Source of the DNA: Cucumis sativus | Lineage: Eukaryota > Streptophyta > Magnoliopsida > Cucurbitales > Cucurbitaceae | Length of the DNA: 64,000 nucleotides | Assembly: GCF_000004075.3 (NCBI RefSeq) | Contig: NC_026661.2 | Span: 9,142,307-9,206,306 of the forward strand | Direction of reading: 5' to 3' | Shown: positions 58,746 to 64,000 of the stretch, one piece after another | How the letters are laid out: every line of letters begins with the position of its first letter | Numbering within the stretch: position 1 is the stretch's first letter | Program-made: the position numbers and the translations under genes | Notes under the pieces: model-generated | What the model was told of the DNA's origin: nothing | Databases searched by the model: none | What the model saw: the letters and a program-made list of their open reading frames with translations, nothing else

Positions 58746-60636
58746 AGGTTATGATGATTTATTGCTTAAGCTGTTATCAAATTTTATACTTCAGGTTTTG
58801 GAGTTGGGGGCATCAAGGAAAGGATATTTGCCAAAGGTATGACTTATGAGAGTAGGGATTTTGCCAATTACAGTCCAAGACTGCTACACAAAACTTCATT
58901 TTTGCTGTTATTTTGAGTTACAAATTAAGTTCATGAAAAGTTGTAAAATAATTTAACATTTGGAGTGATCGTTTGGAGTTTTACTTATAAAAAATTTGAC
59001 ATTTTCAATGGAAACTCTTGTGATGTTAATTTAATTAATGTTGATGAAAGTATGTATAGAATGTTGACCTCGACAGACAACTTGGAAAATTTATAAGAAG
59101 AAGACAAAAACTGTATTTAAATTAATAAGTAAATATTGTTTAATTAACATGGTTATTATTTATTTATATGGATAAAGACAAAGAAATCATCATCACGGTG
59201 GAAATGGAAAGCTATGCTTACAAAATAAAATATATGCACATTATTTTTTCATCTCTAGAAAGGTAGAAAACTTGAGCTAAAGTGAACTGAACTCCACAGT
59301 TACAAAAGAAGAAAGTAGAGAACCTCGAGTATAGAATATAACAACCATAATCTAACCCAAAAACATTTCATAAATTAAAATCTACAAAGCCCTCACTGTT
59401 CTTTTCATAAATTTTATATGTTTTTTTTGTTATTTTTTAATATTACGATATCATTCTTCAATTCGCTCATTTTTCTTCTTCTTCGAGATTTACTCTTCCT
59501 CTATTCATATTATTCTTCGAGATTTACTCTTCCTCTATTCATATTATTAAATATTATTATTTTTACTTCTTCGTATTTTTACTTCTTGTTTGCGGTTTCT
59601 TCGTTTCCTTTTCAAGAACTTCTTCCTATTTTTCATCTCTCTTTTTTTCCCTCTTAGTATAACATCTAAACAATATTGGTATGAGATAGGCAAAGATAGA
59701 CCACTAAAATTTAGTATCGAAATTCGTTTTTTTCATATGTGTGTGACCAATTAATCATTAACTATTTTTTTTATTTTTTATCGTGACTTTGTGGACTTTT
59801 TCCCCTTTTTAAAACTTTTATATATTCTATTTTATTTAAAAAATCCCTATATAACAATATATCAAAAAGATAATATAAAAACAAGATAAAACAATCAGGC
59901 GCTTCTTTGGTTGAATAATTCAAGATCTAAAAAAAAAAAAAAACCATTTTAAATTAATAAATAAACATAATTCAAGGCTTAAAAAGCAAAACCATTTAAA
60001 TGAATAAATAAACATACCAATACTTATAAAACCAAGGGAGAATAAAGCACACCATCGAGCTAAATAAAAAGCACGCACTACCACCAAACATACGCCTACT
60101 GCCATCTGGGAGAATTTTAACGTTTTGAAACATTGATTGTGATATTATAAGAAAATGTCTATTTATCTTTCAGATCGGGCGAAATGAAAATGGATAGAAT
60201 GCCATACCAAAGCTCTAAACCTGCTCTTCCCTCCCTACAATATCAATTAATAAGGTTTAAACTTAGTTACATTACAAACTTTAGTTAAATACAAATTTAG
60301 AGCAGTCAACTCCTTTAGTCATCTACCAATGACTATCAACATTTATATGAACATTTGCATAAACATAATCCCTTCTAGCATTCTGATTGCACATTATTGA
60401 GGAACATTAAAATACATTTTCCACAACAAACAAATTCCCATAACGTACTTCTAGATTATATACTGATCCATCCCCCACTAACCCTAACATCATATATACA
60501 TAAACAGTCGCTATATTACATTATGTTTCCAACTTACCAAGGGATGGGATGCTAACTCACATTAATAAACTAAACTTCTGCTATACCATTGTCCATAGGG
60601 TTAAAACCGGCTTTAGCCCTGTCCTGTTCGCAGATT
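58746..60636. other. Intergenic; no gene recognised
   Basis: The sequence is AT-rich. A tandem duplication of a 36-bp unit (TTCTTCGAGATTTACTCTTC followed by CTCTATTCATATTA) lies at 59478-59550. The frames at 59418-59657 and 59920-60105 have no known protein. The 3' UTR of the next gene (minus strand) probably falls in the right end. Confidence 0.45.
59478..59550 (+). repeat. 36-bp tandem duplication
   Basis: TTCTTCGAGATTTACTCTTC and CTCTATTCATATTA are repeated exactly, head to tail. Confidence 0.85.
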
Positions 60637-62273
60637 TTACAAGCTCTTGCCGGCAGAATCTTGAACCTTTTTTTGACCATTCAAGCACAAAGCCAAATCT
60701 AAGTTGTTCCTGCTTCCATCGCGTGGGCTGTTCAGATTCTTGCTTGTTTCCTGCAAAGAGAACGGTTCAGGTTCATCAAGTTCTTGAGAAGATTATACCA
60801 TTTTGTACTCGTCTAACTTAGCTTTTCTATGATTAAGTTAGCCTTTGTAAGCTATGCCTATGCCACAGTTTATGAGTATGTGAATTGGAAAACAGGGTTT
60901 ACTGAACCCAGAACTATACAGACAAATCCAGGTTTTCTGATGAAAAGTTCTCTTCTTTAATATTTCCAAGTACTTGGTTCCAATCAACTAACTCATGTTC
61001 CACTGGCCCTTGAATATGACTTCACTTGCCAAAGAACAACATCACCACCGTTTTCCTTTCTATTTTTCTCCATCTGCTGAGTAAACGTGGAGGAATGAAA
61101 ATTTAAACTTCCGATCCAAAATGAATACATGTTAATTACCGTTAAGATACACTGATGAAGTTCATTAATGATTATAAACAACATGAGCATGTAACTATCC
61201 CAATTAACATGCATCATAAGGTAGAACCCTGATATGAATGATTCAATTCAGTTAAAGACAATCAGAAATAATTTTTCCCCTTCTTTTATTTCAACCAACA
61301 TTTAAGTGTAACCACAGTTCGAATGTTTTGAACTGGTTTTGAACCTCCAATCTTTTAGGCTGGTAACATATGCCTAAACTAGTTGAGTAATGCTTTGGTT
61401 AGCCGAACAAAACAAAGAAAGTTCACAGGTTAAACAAACAAATTGAAATCGAATCAGTCACCTGAGTTTCTTCCTTAAAAATCTCATTGACATTTAGCTC
61501 TCCTAGAGCCTCATTACCCACAGTAGCCGTCTTCGCTGCCAACTGATCCATTTCTTTCATTCTAACTTCATCTTTAACACTTCTCAATTCTGCACTTTTC
61601 TGCTCCTCCAGCACAGCAATCTATACATCACAACCAAAACAGCCAAATAGTTTGCTTGCGGTTAAATCTCAATCAATAAGAACAAAATACTCAGTATCAA
61701 GACACAAACCAAGAGAAACAACACCCATTCATGAATTGTTCCCAAAAGGCTAAAATAAGTATGTAGAACTAAAAATCACTGATAGAAATCAACACCAAGA
61801 ATTCATCTTCCACAGAAAAATAATCAACCATAGACGAGATTGAGGAAGAACTTCAAAAACCCCTCACTTAAAACACCGGCAACACTCCACAATTCACATG
61901 CAACAAACGCAATCGCAATCGGTATCACTCGCTGACCACACACAGAGCATAAATTGGATATGCAAAATGGATTCAGATAGAGGTTTGAACTTACAGGAGT
62001 GTAACGGAACTTGCGTTTGGGGGGCTCGTCAGGGGGTGCAGTAGCTTCGTCAGCTTCCGATGAAGTAGGGGGATGAATCGGAGTCCAGCGGCAGAGAAGA
62101 AGCTTCTGAGCGTTGGATTGGGAGTGAGAAGAGGTTTGGTAATTGAGGCCGGAGGAAGAGGAAGAGGCTAAGACCCACTTCTTCTTCCACTTGCGGACGG
62201 GGCCGTTGAAGACGGTGGCTGCCGGACCATACCGGGATGAAACTCGGCCCAATCTGGATCCGATTCCCTCCAT
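60637..62273 (-). CDS. Conserved plant protein of unknown function, four exons
   Basis: Exons on the minus strand: 62273-61995, 61620-61462, 61076-61026 (proposed) and 60750-60637. Donors are GTAAGT, GTGACT and GTGAAG; acceptors are TATAG, ACTCAG and TGCAG; all junctions are phase 0 and give about 200 residues. The N-terminus MEGIGSRLGRVSSRYGPAAT followed by VFNGPVRKWKKKWV is a conserved start of a plant family I have seen but cannot name. LLLCRWTPI follows, then an acidic stretch, RKFRYTP joining IAVLEEQK at the exon 1-2 border, and an EAR-like NLDLALCLNG near the C-terminus. I started at this Met, not at 62408, because the family begins here. Exon 3 is short, its donor is weak and its acceptor is a CAGCAG. 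An EAR-like motif suggests a nuclear repressor role, which is inference. Confidence 0.82.
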
Positions 62274-62408
62274 TGAAGATGAAACCCCAAAGGATTTTTT
62301 GGTGCGATCTTCAGCACCGTACGCCACAGTCGCTGAGTCGGTGAAGCTTTCAACTCGGAGATTGAACTTGAAGACTACCGCCGTACTGAAACGACGCCGT
62401 CTTTTCAC

Positions 62409-63345
62409 CTTACTTTCTACACTAAATTATTCTCTTTTATGTACTTCTCAATTACTCCAATTATATTTAGTTAACAAACCCTTCACGTTAAACAACAAAT
62501 AACTTTATTTAACATAATTGATTTTGGACAATCCAGTGCTCCTATTTTCACCCACGACTTGGGAAAGGACACACCAACGAGCCAGGTTTCTGTCATTGCG
62601 GTTTAACCGGTTGACATATCAAACATTTCTTAACGTACTTGGCTATTTCTCGTTATATGTTTTACCACCAATACTAAACTAAAGGTGCTCTGCTATTCGA
62701 TCAAGGTTTAGCAGGATAGTATGATCAAAGGTGCTCTGCTATCTTGTTTATGTTTTTCAGGGTATAAAGTATACAAAGTTAAAATGAGTATTTGAATGTT
62801 ATAAAGTGTTCAATTTAAAGAGATTTCTTAAAGATTTTATGGTATGTTTATGAAATGTTTAAAGTATATTTGCTTCAAAAATATGTTTTATAAAACCATC
62901 ACTCACTGAGCTTTTTATCTCACTCTTTCCAAATGTTTTACCACTTTCCAGGTAGAGATCCTGATTCGAGAACTTGACCGTTGTCCTCAGACTGCTGTGT
63001 GAAAGTTTTTTATAGTTTAGTTATTAAAGGTCAATTTTAACCTTATCATGCACATGATTTTGCATAAGGTTAAGTTTTGTATAATTTTTGTTTGGCCTGT
63101 AAGTAAAGTTTGTAATCAATGACATTTAGCCTCAACTACCGATTAAAAGTATAAAGAGTGTTTAAAGTTTGTTTCTCGTAGTTTTTGCTGCATAGATTTT
63201 AATTTACCCAAGTTGTTTAGCATTGTAAAAGAGAACTAGTTAGGGTCAATTGATTTTGTTCAAAAAAATAACGACATTGGTTTACTTCACGCCGCGTCTT
63301 GGGTTATGTAAGCAAGTACTCAGGGGCGGGGTGTGATAGAAACAA
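62409..63345. mobile_element. Intergenic, then LTR-like sequence ending GGGGCGGGGTGTGATA
   Basis: 62409-62680 holds the probable promoter of the unknown-function gene. From about 62690 to 63339 the sequence resembles the U3-R-U5 of a plant gypsy-type LTR. It includes AAAGGTGCTCTGCTAT twice (62681, 62728), ACTCACTGAGCTTTTTATCT near 62902, and CACGCCGCGTCTTGGGTTAT with CAGGGGCGGGGTGTGATA at the right end. I cannot see a partner LTR or target duplication in the window. Confidence 0.45.
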
Positions 63346-63350
63346 TGGCA

Positions 63351-63965
63351 CACCTAGGTTAGTGTTGGAAACTCCACGGTCATCCCCCAAGAGGTAAAAA
63401 ATGGTCCTCCAATTAGAAACAATACCCAGGGTGTGTCCACTTTAGTGAGACTACCACTGCCAGCACTTCTCCGTCAATTGGCTCTATTGCAAGCTACACC
63501 AAGACTCCTACTCTAAGTGTCATTGTTCAGTCAGGTATGCCTCAGTCCCTGGGGCTTATTAGTGTTGATGGGAAGAATCCTTGAATTTTAGACTCAAGGG
63601 CTATATATCACTTGACAGGTTCTTCAGTATCTCTTATACCCCTTGTGTCAATAATTGAAAAAAATTGAATAGTTGGTGGGTCTTTAGCCTCACTTGCAGG
63701 CAAAGGGAAAATAGTTTCCTTTGATAGTCTTGCTCTCCAGAATGTTTTGCATGTGCCTAAACTTTCTTACAATCAGCTACATATAAGCAAGATCACTCGT
63801 GAGCTACATTGTAAAGCTACATTCTTACATGATTATGTTTGTTTTTAAGACATGAGCTCAGAGAGGATAATTGGCACTACCCGACATAGCAAGGGACTTT
63901 ACATTCTTGTGATGATTCCTCCGGTAGTAGTGTCTCTAGGACAAGTTTAATATCTTCCTATTTTA
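63351..63965 (+). pseudogene. Copia gag-protease fragment
   Basis: A zinc-knuckle-like CWKLHGHPP lies near 63366. Then, with frame changes and stops, come ILDSRAIYHLTGSS (protease Asp-Ser region, near 63595), KGKIVSFDSLALQNVLHVPK, SKITRELHCKATF and the RHSKGLYIL end of a GAG-pre-integrase lead-in. This is the start of a copia polyprotein continuing past the window edge or truncated. It differs from the other three copia copies here. Confidence 0.82.
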
Positions 63966-64000
63966 GCACTTTTGAACATGATTGTATGTTATGAGATTTT

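Noticed and set aside
60549..60821. Plus-strand 90-residue frame
   Set aside because: It is antisense to the last exon of the unknown-function gene, which is supported by splice sites and a conserved motif.
62274..62408. N-terminal extension of the unknown-function gene (start at 62408)
   Set aside because: The conserved family start is MEGIGSRLG at 62273, and the extension looks like leader sequence.
1..64000. tRNA genes, CRISPR arrays, operons, ribosome-binding sites
   Set aside because: I saw no cloverleaf with A and B boxes and no spaced identical repeats; prokaryotic features do not apply to this split-gene plant DNA.

Overview
The window is nuclear DNA from a flowering plant. It is AT-rich, has few genes, and contains split genes with GT-AG introns, copia and LINE fragments, CACTA and Mutator-like elements and a Cassandra-type TRIM. 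The DUF1985-carrying Mutator-like element and the LTR families resemble those I know from Cucurbitaceae (Cucumis); this placement is inference, because no species marker was searched. About 8 kb is ordinary gene space and at least 30 kb is recognisable transposon.

Layout. 1-10.4 kb: a decayed Mutator-like element holding a DUF1985-type passenger gene (+) and a broken MURA transposase (-), itself cut by a 1.88-kb solo LTR. 10.9-12.0 kb: an intact one-exon wax-synthase-like MBOAT acyltransferase gene (+). 13.5-14.1 kb: a LINE 3' end. 14.8-21.1 kb: an LTR fragment split by a 5.4-kb CACTA element that carries a SEC23-like exon. 22 kb: a Mutator-like transposase fragment. 24.4 kb: a small DUF761 gene (+). 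25.3-29.1 kb: a three-exon GDSL lipase gene (-). 31.5-34.1 kb: a second CACTA element. 34.1-39.2 kb: LTR remnant, hAT-like element and a broken copia gag-pol. 39.9-42.2 kb: a four-exon polygalacturonase gene (-). 44.1-45.4 kb: a third CACTA element. 45.6-46.2 kb: a degenerate tandem repeat. 46.9-51.9 kb: a complete young copia element (-) with both LTRs, PBS, PPT and target duplication. 53.4-54.7 kb: an internally deleted relative of the first Mutator-like element. 54.9-58.7 kb: a broken copia (+) hit by a Cassandra solo LTR and another solo LTR. 60.6-62.3 kb: a four-exon conserved plant gene of unknown function (-). 62.7-64 kb: LTR-like sequence and a copia gag-protease fragment.

Five host genes look functional: the acyltransferase, the DUF761 protein, the GDSL lipase, the polygalacturonase and the unknown-function gene. 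Three act on surface lipids or the cell wall, but nothing in the sequence shows co-regulation. The most informative signals are in the repeats: a paralogous empty site that proves one LTR insertion, three non-autonomous CACTA elements with matching 3-bp target duplications, a captured SEC23-like exon with its splice sites, a Cassandra LTR with 5S rRNA homology, and a copia leader in which tandem repeats carry extra primer-binding-site-like sequences.
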